Of a stretch of DNA of 58,311 nucleotides, positions 43,443 through 52,739 are shown in pieces; positions within the stretch are counted from its first letter, which is position 1, and every line of letters begins with the position of its first letter. This stretch comes from an uncultured Alphaproteobacteria bacterium. Its GTDB lineage: Bacteria; Pseudomonadota; Alphaproteobacteria; SP197. Location of the stretch: positions 1 to 58,311 of the forward strand of contig CALIUG010000212.1 in assembly GCA_938048755.1 (NCBI GenBank). The letters run 5' to 3'. Under the pieces are notes generated by a model. It saw nothing but the letters and a program-made list of their open reading frames with translations, searched no databases and was not told the DNA's origin. A program made the position numbers and the translations under genes.

Positions 43443-45827
43443 GTGGGCGCCATGCTCGATATTACCGCGATCAAGCAGTCAGAGCGTGATCTTGAGGAAA
43501 GCGCATGGTTTCTCTCAACGGCACAGCGCATCGCCGGCATGGGCGCCTACATCTTCGACGATGCAGAAGAACGGATGGTGTTTGTCTCGCCTGAGTTTGC
43601 TGAAATCCACGGCCTGCCTGAAGACGAGCTTCTGGGCGCTCTGGACAACGCGCTCGGACACGTTGACCCACGCGACCGCGACCGCGACCGCGTCATCGAG
43701 AGCCACCGTGAATCCATACGCACCGGCGACCCCTATGACATGGAGTACCGCCTGGTTCGTCCCGACGGGGAGCGCCGGTTCGTCCGGGAAGTCGGTGAGG
43801 TCGTGGCGGCGAAGGAAGGCGGGCCATCACGCACGATCGGCGCCATCCTTGATCTTACCGAAATTCGAAGTGCTCAGGCAGACCTAGAGAAACGCCAGGC
43901 CATTCTGGCATTTGCACAGCGTGTCGGCGGCATTGGTCACATCGTCTATGACGGGGCACTGGATCGGGCGATCGAAGTCTCGGACGTTGCAGCGGAGATT
44001 GCCGGCTCCTCACCTGAGGAGATGCTGGTCTCTTGGCAGGACGACATGGTGGCCATACACCCGGATGATCGCAAACGTGTCGCAGATGCCTACGAAGCTT
44101 CAGACCAGGGCGAGTCCATCAGCATCGAGTATCGGCTCCTGCACCCTGATGGTCTTCGCTACCTTCGTGAGGTATCCCAGGATCTGCCGTTCGAGGATGG
44201 TGACCTTTCGCTTTCCACGCTCCAGGACATCACCGCGCAAAAACTTACCGAGGAAGAACTGCGCAGGGCACGCGACGAAGCAGAGTTTGCGAACGAAGCA
44301 AAGTCACGTTTCCTGGCGACCATGAGCCACGAAATCCGAACGCCCATGAATGGCATTCTGGGCATCTCGACGCTGCTGGCCGATTCCGGCCTCGACCGCC
44401 AGCAGATGCGGTATGTGAACAATCTGCGCCAGTCCGGTGAGGCGTTGCTGACCATCATCAATGACATCCTGGACCTCTCCAAGATCGAGGCTGGAAAGCT
44501 TGAACTCCAGATCACGCCCTTCGAGCTTGATGAGGTTGTCTCTGCGGTTGCTGATCTGCTCTATCCCGTCGCGTCGGGCAAGGACCTGGTGCTTGGCGTG
44601 ATTGTTGCTCCCGATGTGCCGCAAAGCCTGATGGGCGATCCTGGAAGGCTTCGCCAGATTCTGTTCAATCTGATCGGCAATGGTCTTAAGTTCACCGATT
44701 CCGGCGGCGTGATCGTGCAGGTCGACGTCGAGAGTATCGGACAGAACGATCTGGTTCTGCGGTTCTCGGTTGCCGATACCGGCGTCGGCATCCCCGATGA
44801 AGCACGCAACAGGCTGTTCGAGATGTTCAGTCAGGTCGATCCTTCGTCGGGACGATCACGGGGCGGTACGGGCCTGGGTCTTGCCATCTGCCGCCGTCTG
44901 GTTGGCCTGATGCAGGGCAGCATCGGGTTCGACTCCAGCATGGGTGAAGGTTCGGTCTTCCACTTCACGGCCCGTTTCGGGCGCAGCCAGCAGGAAATGC
45001 CAGCCCCCGCCAAGGCCTTGAGCGGGCATGTCCTGGTGGTGGATGACACAAAAATCGGCCGCAAGCTGATCGGCAGCCAGCTCGCCAATGCCGGTGCGCA
45101 GGCGGTGTTCATCAATCAGTCGGAACCGGTGCCGGACTCGGCGACCTGGTCGGGCGTGGTGGTTGGTCACCTTTTGGGTATTGCCGACCCTGCCGAGGAA
45201 GTTCGGCGACTGCGCAAGGTGCCAGGCTTTGACCAGATACGCATGGTGGCCTTGGTGCCGGTGGGCTCCAGGGTTTCGTCCGATGACGGCGCGGATGCCT
45301 TTGTTCCGGTCCCAGTCCATCAGGTGGATCTGGTCGCGGCCCTGTCAGGTGATGACCGTTCCCGTGAAGAGCGCCGCGAGCTTCTCGACCACGGTGAACT
45401 GCGTGCGGCCAGACCTGATGTCCGGATTCTTCTGGCCGAAGACAATCGTGTGAACCAGATGGTGACGGTGAAGATTCTGGAGCAGGCCGGTTACAAGGTT
45501 GATGTCGCCAACAACGGCATCGAAGCGCTCGAAGCACTGAAGCGCTCCCGTTACGACCTCGTTCTTATGGATTCCAGCATGCCCGAAATGGGTGGTGTCG
45601 AGACGACCAGGCGTATCCGCAACTTCCCCAACGATCTTGCACAGATTCCCGTTGTTGCGATGACGGCCGATGCCCTGCCTGGTGATCGCGAACGTTACAT
45701 GGGTGCCGGCATGTCCGACTATCTTCCCAAGCCGGTGCGTATGAGCGAGCTGTTGGCCATGGTGGCCTCATGGGTCGATGGCGCTGCTCTTTGTCGGCCG
45801 GATGGTCAGGACAAGGACGCGCAATAG
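43443..45827 (+). CDS. Hybrid histidine kinase, PAS-PAS-HisKA-HATPase-REC-REC half (after in-frame amber)
   Basis: Continues the frame of 42432-43442 after TAG. Further PAS/PAC units lead to HisKA (FLATMSHEIRTPMNGILG with the phospho-His, around 44328), HATPase_c (LIGNGLKFTD; DTGVGIP; GGTGLGLAICRRLVG), a degenerate receiver (LVVDDTKIGRKL) and a complete receiver (ILLAEDNRVNQMV; phospho-Asp in LVLMDSSMPEMGG; TADALPG; LPKPVRMSEL). If the amber is not read through, GTG 43443 or ATG 43452 could restart translation; AGGAGG lies 17 bases upstream, too far to be ideal. A soluble kinase would result. The gene overlaps the convergent HPt gene by 22 bp. Confidence 0.85.
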   Translation: MGAMLDITAIKQSERDLEESAWFLSTAQRIAGMGAYIFDDAEERMVFVSPEFAEIHGLPEDELLGALDNALGHVDPRDRDRDRVIESHRESIRTGDPYDMEYRLVRPDGERRFVREVGEVVAAKEGGPSRTIGAILDLTEIRSAQADLEKRQAILAFAQRVGGIGHIVYDGALDRAIEVSDVAAEIAGSSPEEMLVSWQDDMVAIHPDDRKRVADAYEASDQGESISIEYRLLHPDGLRYLREVSQDLPFEDGDLSLSTLQDITAQKLTEEELRRARDEAEFANEAKSRFLATMSHEIRTPMNGILGISTLLADSGLDRQQMRYVNNLRQSGEALLTIINDILDLSKIEAGKLELQITPFELDEVVSAVADLLYPVASGKDLVLGVIVAPDVPQSLMGDPGRLRQILFNLIGNGLKFTDSGGVIVQVDVESIGQNDLVLRFSVADTGVGIPDEARNRLFEMFSQVDPSSGRSRGGTGLGLAICRRLVGLMQGSIGFDSSMGEGSVFHFTARFGRSQQEMPAPAKALSGHVLVVDDTKIGRKLIGSQLANAGAQAVFINQSEPVPDSATWSGVVVGHLLGIADPAEEVRRLRKVPGFDQIRMVALVPVGSRVSSDDGADAFVPVPVHQVDLVAALSGDDRSREERRELLDHGELRAARPDVRILLAEDNRVNQMVTVKILEQAGYKVDVANNGIEALEALKRSRYDLVLMDSSMPEMGGVETTRRIRNFPNDLAQIPVVAMTADALPGDRERYMGAGMSDYLPKPVRMSELLAMVASWVDGAALCRPDGQDKDAQ

Positions 45828-46165
45828 CGTCTGAAGGCGTCCAGTGTCTCGCGGCCCGTGCTTGCCAGGGAAGGGATCAACGCCCTGGTTTTCTCGACAT
45901 CGCCGGTCCGCCCGACGGCCATGACTTCTCTGGCAGCCGCAGCCAGTGCCTTTCCCCCGAAGGCGCCCGCAGCACCAGCCAGTTCGTGGGCATTGCGTTC
46001 CAGGCAATCGAGATCGTCAAGACAGGATGATTCTTCAAGCCGGCTGATGATCAGCGCGATCTGCTCGACAAAGGTTTCCCCGATCTCCAGGAACACGGCA
46101 TCGCCTGCGGTTTCGCGAAACTCTTCAAGGACTGTCATATCCAGCAGCTCTTGGGTAACCGCCAT
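45806..46165 (-). CDS. HPt (histidine phosphotransfer) domain protein
   Basis: 119 residues. The phospho-His motif is RNAHELAGAAGAFGGKALA with His60; the usual Lys of HxLKG is Ala. The helical bundle is complete and no other domain is present. It would carry phosphate between the hybrid kinase receiver on the opposite strand and a response regulator. ATG 46165 (MAVTQELLD) is preferred, though 46174 is possible. No output regulator is next to it; the nearest one in the window is the broken gene at 141-631. Confidence 0.83.
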   Translation of the reverse strand: MAVTQELLDMTVLEEFRETAGDAVFLEIGETFVEQIALIISRLEESSCLDDLDCLERNAHELAGAAGAFGGKALAAAAREVMAVGRTGDVEKTRALIPSLASTGRETLDAFRRYCASLS

Positions 46166-46371
46166 GATGTTCATCCAGCCGTTTGAATGGGCCTGCATCA
46201 TCATACAAGCACTGACCTACCCGGCAACCGGTTCACCCGGGTCTGCTCAACATGCAATCGAAAGAGCATCGTCACAGGCATGCGCCTGATCCCAACAACA
46301 GCGTTGACCTGGATCGGATCACGGACAGGAGGAGCCACGGCAAGGTTTCACCCGAATGCGATCCGCATTAG

Positions 46372-46401
46372 TGTCCGCATGAAAATTCGGGAGTGCGGAC
46401 A
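46372..46401 (+). promoter_or_regulatory. Stem-loop that would hold the monooxygenase ribosome-binding site in its loop
   Basis: TGTCCGCA (46372-46379) pairs perfectly with TGCGGACA (46394-46401). The 14-base loop contains CGGGAG, the ribosome-binding site, and the stem's last base is the A of the ATG start. A second palindrome, AATGCG-ATC-CGCATT, lies just upstream (46355-46369). A translational or operator control is possible. Confidence 0.35.
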
Positions 46402-48041
46402 TGGCTGATCAGGCTGGCAACGAAAATCGTGAAGAAGCGCAATTCGATGTGGTGATCGTCGGTGCCGGATTTTCCGGTATGTACATGCTTCATAAATGTC
46501 GTGGGCTTGGCCTCCGCGCGGTTGTGCTCGACGCAGCCAGTGATGTTGGCGGAACATGGTACTGGAACCGCTATCCCGGTGCCCGCTGTGACATCCACAG
46601 CATGGACTACTCCTATTCCTTTGATGAGGATCTTCAGCAGGAATGGGAATGGTCGGAACGTTACTCGCCACAACCGGAAATCCTATCTTATGTCGAACAT
46701 GTTGCAGAGCGTTTCGATCTGCGCCGCGACATCCGGTTTGACACGACAGTTGTCGCGGCTTCCTATGATGAGGACGCAAACCTCTGGCATCTTGAAACCA
46801 GCACGGGCGAGACCTGGAGCGGAACCTATTGTGTGCTGGCGGTGGGCTGTCTTTCTGTCCCGCAGAAACCCGATTTCGACGGACTCGATCAGTTCAAGGG
46901 TCCCTGGTACCACACCGGCCTGTGGCCCCACGAAGGTGTCGACTTCACCGGGCTTGACGTTGCGGTTGTAGGAACCGGCTCATCGGCCATCCAGTCGATC
47001 CCCCAGATTGCCAAGCAGGCCAGACACCTGACCGTTTTCCAGCGCACGCCCAATTTCGCCGTGCCTGCCTGGAACCGCAAGCTGGGCGAGGAAGAAGTCC
47101 GCGAGATCAAGGAGAACTACACAGCCTACCGCGAGTACGCACGTTGGTCGGAAAGTGGCTACAACGGTGAGGAGGCGCACGAATCCGGCCACGATGTTTC
47201 GGAAAACCGGCGTATCAGCGAGCTTGAGCGCCGTTGGGCCGTGGGTGGTTTCACGGTCCTCTCGACCTTTTCGGATGTTGGCAGCGATCTGGAGGTCAAC
47301 GAGATGGTGGCTGATTTCGCCCGCGACAAGATCCGTCAGCGTGTCGATGATCCCGAGGTTGCGGAACTCCTGTGCCCGAAAAACCATCCCTTCGGAACCA
47401 AGCGCCTGTGTGTCGATATCGACTACTATGAAACCTACAACCTGCCCAATGTCAGCCTGGTCAATCTGAGTGATGCGCCGATTGAAGCGATCACGCCTGA
47501 CGGCCTGAAGACGACGGAGAAGGCATACAGCTTCGATGCCATCGTGTTCGCGATCGGCTTTGATGCCATGACCGGCCCTCTGCTCAATATCGACATCAAG
47601 GGACGGGGCGGTCAGTCCCTGCGCGAGAAGTGGGTCGACGGGCCTCAGACCTATCTGGGCCTTGGTGTTGCGGGATTTCCCAACATGTTCACCGTGACGG
47701 GGCCACAAAGCCCTTCTGTGCTGACCAACATGATGTCGGCCATCGAACAGCACGTGGAATGGATCAGCGATTGCCTGGGCTACATGAAGGATCAGAACCT
47801 GGATTGTATCGAGGCAGCTGAAGAGGCCGAGCGTGACTGGGTCAAACACAACCTCGAGGTTGCCGATACCACCCTCTATCCCCAGGCTGATTCCTGGTAT
47901 GTCGGCGCTAACATGGAGGGCAAACCCCGCGTCTTCTATCCCTATGTCGGTGGCTTTGGTGAATACCGCAAGAAGTGTGATGCGATCGCCGCCGAAGGCT
48001 ATCGCGGGTTCGAACTTGGCAGCGCAGGACAACAAGCCTGA
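46401..48041 (+). CDS. Baeyer-Villiger type flavin monooxygenase
   Basis: 546 residues. FAD Rossmann motif VVIVGAGFSGMYML (residues about 16-29), second NADPH Rossmann VAVVGTGSSAIQSI, and the Baeyer-Villiger fingerprint FKGPWYHTGLWP fits FxGxxxHxxxWP. ASDVGGTWYWNRYPGARCD is typical of cyclohexanone/phenylacetone monooxygenase relatives. It inserts oxygen next to a ketone carbonyl, making esters or lactones. The start ATG sits in a small hairpin. It is divergent from HPt and no dedicated pathway neighbours are seen. Confidence 0.93.
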   Translation: MADQAGNENREEAQFDVVIVGAGFSGMYMLHKCRGLGLRAVVLDAASDVGGTWYWNRYPGARCDIHSMDYSYSFDEDLQQEWEWSERYSPQPEILSYVEHVAERFDLRRDIRFDTTVVAASYDEDANLWHLETSTGETWSGTYCVLAVGCLSVPQKPDFDGLDQFKGPWYHTGLWPHEGVDFTGLDVAVVGTGSSAIQSIPQIAKQARHLTVFQRTPNFAVPAWNRKLGEEEVREIKENYTAYREYARWSESGYNGEEAHESGHDVSENRRISELERRWAVGGFTVLSTFSDVGSDLEVNEMVADFARDKIRQRVDDPEVAELLCPKNHPFGTKRLCVDIDYYETYNLPNVSLVNLSDAPIEAITPDGLKTTEKAYSFDAIVFAIGFDAMTGPLLNIDIKGRGGQSLREKWVDGPQTYLGLGVAGFPNMFTVTGPQSPSVLTNMMSAIEQHVEWISDCLGYMKDQNLDCIEAAEEAERDWVKHNLEVADTTLYPQADSWYVGANMEGKPRVFYPYVGGFGEYRKKCDAIAAEGYRGFELGSAGQQA

Positions 48042-48127
48042 CCGAAGCTCATTCTGGACGCTGCCATCGCGGTCGTGATTGAAATCTCGCTATAGTTGCC
48101 CTGTGATTGCCGTGCAGGGGATACGTT

Positions 48128-50056
48128 ATGGCTGGTTTCTTTGATCTGTTTCAGTCGGATGCCTTCATGCCGCATGGCATGTGCTACATCTGGCTTCCTG
48201 AAATTCTCTATATGCATGTAGGCTCGGACATCGCCATTGCGCTGGCCTACAGCTCCATTCCCGTAACCCTGCTCCTCCTGGTGCGGCGGCGTCCTGATCT
48301 GATCGATCCGCGACTTCTGGTCCTTTTTGGCGCGTTCATTCTGCTCTGTGGCCTGACCCATGCGATGGGCGTGTGGGTCGTCTGGAATCCTGACTATGCT
48401 GCCCAGGGTCTCCTCAAGGTTGCCACGGCCCTTGTATCGCTCGTGACGGCTGTTGTTCTGTGGGTCGCGTTCCCGACCCTGCTGCAGCTACCCAGCTTTG
48501 CGCAGATGCGCCAGAACAACAAAGACCTCGCGGACGAAGTCGCCAAGCACAAGGAAACCGAAAAGGAACTTGTCAGAACGCAGCGTTATCTGGGCGGTCT
48601 GCTCGATACGGTGCGGGACGGAATCATTGCCTGTGATGCAGACGGCAACATCCGGTTTCACAATCGCGCCGTGCGTGAACTTTTCGATGTCGAATCGGTC
48701 CCGTCCACCCTGAAGGAATGGGCTGCGCTCGAGCGTATCAGGATGGCTGATGGGGGTACGCCGATCGACCTGGAATATCTGCCTATGGTGCGTGCCATGC
48801 GGGGTGAGACGGTCGACAGCCTCGAATTTCAGACGGTCACCCTGGACGGGAACAGGCGCGTTGTTCTGGCCAACGGTTCGCGCATGATCGACCAGGACAA
48901 CAACATCATGGGTTCGGTTGTGACCTGGCATGATGATACCGATCGTCGATCGTCCGAGGAACATCTGGTGCGTGCCCAGAAGATGGAAGCGGTCGGACAG
49001 CTGACCGGCGGGATCGCGCATGATTTCAACAATCTCCTGACGGTTGTCAGCGGCAATCTCGAACTCCTGATACCGGGCCTGGATGATGATTCCAAACTCA
49101 AGAAGCGTGCCAAAGCTGCCTTGCGTGCGTCCGCCAAGGGCGCGGAACTGACCAGCCGCCTGCTGGCGTTTTCGCGCCGTCAGGCGCTGGCGCCCGAAGT
49201 GGTCGACGTCAACGCCCTGATCGAAGGCATGATCGAGCTGATGGGCCGGACCCTGGGGGACAACATCGAACTAGATGTGCGCCTTCAGCCTGATCCCTGG
49301 CTGACCGAAATCGATGCCGGCCAGCTTGAAAACTCAATTCTCAATCTGGCGATCAATGCCCGCGATGCCATGCCCGAAGGAGGTCGTCTTACCATCGAAA
49401 CCAGCAAGATCGAGTTTGATGACGACTACGTCCAGCGCAACACCGATGCCAATCCGGGTCCGCACCTGGCCCTGTCCGTCAGCGATACCGGCACAGGCAT
49501 CGCTCCGGATGTTCTTCAAAGGGTGTTCGAGCCGTTCTACACGACCAAGCAGACCGGCGAAGGCACCGGTCTGGGTCTTGCCATGGTCTATGGTTTTGTG
49601 AAGCAGTCGGGCGGTTCAATCGGTATCTACAGCGAACTTTGCCATGGCACGACCGTGCGTATGTTCCTGCCGCGCTCGGACGTGACGGTTGCCGAGCCTC
49701 GGGAGGCCACATCCCACACCGGTGCTGTCGAGGGCGGATCCGAGACGATCCTGCTGGTCGAGGACAATCCCGATGTCGCCACGACGGCACGGGAAATACT
49801 CATGGAGTTTGGCTACAACGTGCTGGAAGCCGTCGATGGTCCTTCCGCGATGGCAGTTCTCGAAAGCAATCCCGACCTGGATCTGATGCTGACCGATATC
49901 GTCATGCCCGGCCTCAAGGTCGTCTATGCGTCGGGCTACACACGCAACGGCATGGGTGGGGGCATTGAACTCGATCCCGAAATCGAATTGGTCAACAAAC
50001 CCTTCAGCCAGGAAGAACTCGCGCGCGCGCTGCGCCGTGCTCTGGACAAATCCTGA
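48128..50056 (+). CDS. Hybrid histidine kinase with ethylene-receptor-type membrane sensor and shortened receiver
   Basis: 642 residues. The first 120 form three membrane helices with the residues of plant ETR1 ethylene sites at a constant offset of 9: Asp34, Tyr41, Ile44, Pro45, Cys74 and His78 (SDIAIALAYSSIP; FGAFILLCGLTH). A PAS domain (about 150-275), HisKA (GQLTGGIAHDFNNLL, phospho-His297), HATPase (LAINARDAMPEGG; GTGIAPDV; GEGTGLGLAMVYGF) and a receiver from about 540 follow. The receiver reads LMLTDIVMPG then directly LKVVYASGYTRNG, lacking about 17 residues between the phospho-Asp loop and the next strand. The receiver is probably inactive although the frame is intact. Start at ATG 48128. 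Confidence 0.87.
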   Translation: MAGFFDLFQSDAFMPHGMCYIWLPEILYMHVGSDIAIALAYSSIPVTLLLLVRRRPDLIDPRLLVLFGAFILLCGLTHAMGVWVVWNPDYAAQGLLKVATALVSLVTAVVLWVAFPTLLQLPSFAQMRQNNKDLADEVAKHKETEKELVRTQRYLGGLLDTVRDGIIACDADGNIRFHNRAVRELFDVESVPSTLKEWAALERIRMADGGTPIDLEYLPMVRAMRGETVDSLEFQTVTLDGNRRVVLANGSRMIDQDNNIMGSVVTWHDDTDRRSSEEHLVRAQKMEAVGQLTGGIAHDFNNLLTVVSGNLELLIPGLDDDSKLKKRAKAALRASAKGAELTSRLLAFSRRQALAPEVVDVNALIEGMIELMGRTLGDNIELDVRLQPDPWLTEIDAGQLENSILNLAINARDAMPEGGRLTIETSKIEFDDDYVQRNTDANPGPHLALSVSDTGTGIAPDVLQRVFEPFYTTKQTGEGTGLGLAMVYGFVKQSGGSIGIYSELCHGTTVRMFLPRSDVTVAEPREATSHTGAVEGGSETILLVEDNPDVATTAREILMEFGYNVLEAVDGPSAMAVLESNPDLDLMLTDIVMPGLKVVYASGYTRNGMGGGIELDPEIELVNKPFSQEELARALRRALDKS

Positions 50057-50064
50057 AGCCTCGT

Positions 50065-50856
50065 TCAGTCGAGCAGGGTGATTGAGTCCCCGGTCTTCAT
50101 GACGCCCTCAACCAGCACGGTGGCGTAGACACCGGCATGGCCGTCATGGGCTTTGCTGACATGGGTCAGGATTGCGGGATCACGTTCGGCCGTGTCGGGA
50201 TGGAGGGTGATCAGGGCACAGCGGGGATCGCGTTCCAGGATGGAAACGATCACCTTCTCGCCGATCTGCAGCCGCTTTCCGATGAAGGCGTCCTCACCAA
50301 AGCCGTCGCCTGAATCCAGGTTCAGATACGCGTTGGCACGGAACTGTCGCTTGTCGACCGGCCTGCCGGTTTCTGCTTCAAGCTGCGCTACGGTGGCCAG
50401 GGAACACAGAGAAAGAGGGCGGCAGTCCGTCATGGCCCGCTCGGAGCGCTGCAGGGAGAGATTGTGTTTGCGACCGATATTCTCGTTCAGCCGCCCGGCA
50501 AGGACGGGATCATCAAGGCCGAGGCGTTCACCCTCGGGCGTCTCGACCTCAAGGCTCAGGCCTTCGACATCGGCATAGAGCGGCGTAAGGCCCGGCGCAG
50601 AGGCTTCTGCCTGCGCCAGATTGGGCGGCAGGGCGGCAAGCTCGGCATGACGGAACCGGGGCCGGTACAGCAGCATCCGGCGCTGTTCGCGCGCGGTCAG
50701 CCACGGGAAGGCAGGATCTGCGGCGTCGCTAGTAAAGGCATAGAGACGGTCACCGTAGACACCGCCAAAGCCCAGATAGGCTTCCTGGAGCTCCTCACCC
50801 GCCATGCTCTTGACGGGGTAGCGCCACAGACTCTCAACGGTTCCGACGACTGGCAT
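50065..50856 (-). CDS. MOSC domain protein with N-terminal MOSC_N beta-barrel
   Basis: 263 residues. VGTVESLWRYPVKSMAGEEL and GVYGDRLYAF are the MOSC_N opening, and the MOSC core includes RQFRANAYLNLD and the conserved Cys in ERDPRCALITLHP. This is the C-terminal-domain type found in molybdenum cofactor sulfurases and mARC-like reductases, so it likely binds Moco or a sulfur/persulfide group. GGGAGAAA precedes ATG 50856. It is probably co-transcribed with the NTF2-like gene upstream. Confidence 0.88.
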   Translation of the reverse strand: MPVVGTVESLWRYPVKSMAGEELQEAYLGFGGVYGDRLYAFTSDAADPAFPWLTAREQRRMLLYRPRFRHAELAALPPNLAQAEASAPGLTPLYADVEGLSLEVETPEGERLGLDDPVLAGRLNENIGRKHNLSLQRSERAMTDCRPLSLCSLATVAQLEAETGRPVDKRQFRANAYLNLDSGDGFGEDAFIGKRLQIGEKVIVSILERDPRCALITLHPDTAERDPAILTHVSKAHDGHAGVYATVLVEGVMKTGDSITLLD

Positions 50857-50891
50857 GGCTTTCTCCCGTGTTGTCTTGTTGTGCCGCTGAT

Positions 50892-51266
50892 TCAGGTGTG
50901 GAGGTGGAAGACCTTGTTCATGATCTTCCATTGGCCGTCTGATTTGACCATCGTGAACATGTCGGTGAAGCGGCGACCGGACCATGCGTCCAGTTCCAGG
51001 CGCACGGTCGCGACCGTTTCGACCACATCGATGGCAACAATGTTCGCGCGGGTGCCCGGTGCGGGTTGGCCGTCGTCGACCCGGTCGAACAGCTCCTGGA
51101 TCGGTGCCATGAACGGGCCGGTCGTCATTGCTCCGAAGATCCAGGCATCCTTGTGAAACGCCTGTTTCATGATTTCGCCGCTGCCGGCGCGGGCACCATC
51201 GATGTAGTGCTGCACAGTGGCGGCAATGGCATCGTAATCGTCCATGTTCGGCGGTGTGTTGCTCAT
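50892..51266 (-). CDS. NTF2-like / lumazine-binding-like small protein
   Basis: 124 residues with the cone fold pattern DYDAIAATVQHYIDGARAGS, FHKDAWIFG and WSGRRFTDMFTMVKSDGQWKIMNKVFHLH, the putative lumazine-binding family of the NTF2-like superfamily. No catalytic residues can be assigned. AGGAG lies 8 bases before ATG 51266. Located between the FAD oxidoreductase and the MOSC gene on the same strand. Confidence 0.8.
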   Translation of the reverse strand: MSNTPPNMDDYDAIAATVQHYIDGARAGSGEIMKQAFHKDAWIFGAMTTGPFMAPIQELFDRVDDGQPAPGTRANIVAIDVVETVATVRLELDAWSGRRFTDMFTMVKSDGQWKIMNKVFHLHT

Positions 51267-51374
51267 GGGTCAGGCTCCTGCTGTGTCGTCATGCCCTGTG
51301 GGACGGAAGACCTTCAGTGTCGGCGGCACACAGTCAGGTTGCAAGTATGCCGATGGGAACCGTGGGGCGCAGGG

Positions 51375-52550
51375 TCAGGCAAACCTCGGAAACCGCTCCA
51401 GCGCGAAGGATTGCAACGCCTCGGGAACACTCCCATCGATCATCAACTCGGCCATCAGCCGACCAAGCGACGGCGCAAGCGTGATGCCGCTATGGGTCGC
51501 AATGAGATAGAGACCCTTCGAGCCGGGCAGGGCGCCGGCCAGGGTCTTGCCGTCATGGGGGTAGGGGCGGATGCCGACGGCAAGGTCACACTGTTCTGCC
51601 GTGACGTTGCCGATCAGTTCAGGCACGCGCGCTCGCGCATGACCGAGCAGGCGCTCGCCGGCCATGAGCAGATTCTCCGGTGAGGTGTCTTCGGCGATCA
51701 TGCCGTCGGTATCATCAGCGCCCAGGCGCAGACGGCCGTTGCCCGCTGGACGTATGTGAAAGGCGTGGGCCGGGCCATCAAAATAGATCACGTGGCGCAA
51801 CGCCCCGGCATTGTGGTTCGGGGGTGTGGTGACCAGCAGGCCCTGCACCCGGTTCATGGGAAACCGTGCGCCGAACGCCTCGTATCCGGTAAGTGCGGCA
51901 AGCACTTCGGGCGTTTCATGACCGGCCGCGATCAGCACCCTGGAGGTCGACAGCGTGCCCTGATCCGTCAGCAGGCCACTGACCGAACCGTCATCATTGA
52001 GGTCAAGCGCGGTTGCCGTGCACCCCTCCAGCACCTGCGAACCCATGGCCCGGATCTCCCCGGCCAGAAAGCTCACGAACTCCGGCGCATCAAGCCAGTC
52101 TTCCGACATGGCATGGATGGCCGTTGCGTCCTCGTCGAACGTGATGGCCGGTTCCAGCGATGACAATGTGTCGGCATCAATGCGGCGATGGGGGTAACCA
52201 TAACGCTGGAGATAGCCGGCCTGTTCCTCCATGGCGGCAAGGCCGGATGGGTCCGTGCGGCTGATGCATTGCAACATGCCGGTGCGGTGAAGACCCAGTT
52301 TCTCAGCGCCGAATTCATCAGCAAGATCATGATAGATCGAAGCGCCAAGGGCGTTCAGCATGTGGTACGGCTCATCGGCAATCTTGGATGAGGCATTGAT
52401 CCAGGCAAAGGATCTGGCGGTCGTGCCATGGCCCAACTGGTCGCGCTCGATCAGCGCGATCCGAGCGCCACGACGCGCCATAAAATAGGCCGCCGTGGTC
52501 CCGACAATGCCGCCACCGATGATCGCCGCATCGACCTGATTTTCCGCCAT
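51375..52550 (-). CDS. FAD-dependent oxidoreductase, D-amino-acid oxidase (DAO) family
   Basis: 391 residues. The FAD Rossmann loop is AAIIGGGIVGTTAAYFMARRGARIALIERD, and the DAO-like C-terminus is GIRPYPHDGKTLAGALPGSKGLYLIATHSGITLAPSLGRLMAELM. It probably oxidises an amine or amino acid (sarcosine-, proline- or D-amino-acid-like), location cytosolic. ATG 52550 is the only start with the Rossmann at the N-terminus. It leads the minus-strand run to the NTF2-like and MOSC genes. Confidence 0.9.
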   Translation of the reverse strand: MAENQVDAAIIGGGIVGTTAAYFMARRGARIALIERDQLGHGTTARSFAWINASSKIADEPYHMLNALGASIYHDLADEFGAEKLGLHRTGMLQCISRTDPSGLAAMEEQAGYLQRYGYPHRRIDADTLSSLEPAITFDEDATAIHAMSEDWLDAPEFVSFLAGEIRAMGSQVLEGCTATALDLNDDGSVSGLLTDQGTLSTSRVLIAAGHETPEVLAALTGYEAFGARFPMNRVQGLLVTTPPNHNAGALRHVIYFDGPAHAFHIRPAGNGRLRLGADDTDGMIAEDTSPENLLMAGERLLGHARARVPELIGNVTAEQCDLAVGIRPYPHDGKTLAGALPGSKGLYLIATHSGITLAPSLGRLMAELMIDGSVPEALQSFALERFPRFA

Positions 52551-52739
52551 CGCCGTACCCGTCCCCCATTGAATGCCATACTTTCATTGCTGACGATCCA
52601 TCATGCAACCGGGCCCTATGCCATGCACGCCCAACGGCCTACCTTGGCCATGGCGCCGAAATCGGGAATGTCTGATACCGGCTCGTGATCACAGCGTGTA
52701 CCTTTGCAAGGACATCTCGATGCCAAAAGGTGAAGCCTC

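Noticed and set aside
43673-43694. Short tandem repeat of GACCGC in the kinase gene
   Set aside because: Encodes an Arg-Asp run in frame; three copies only, ordinary slippage within a coding region.
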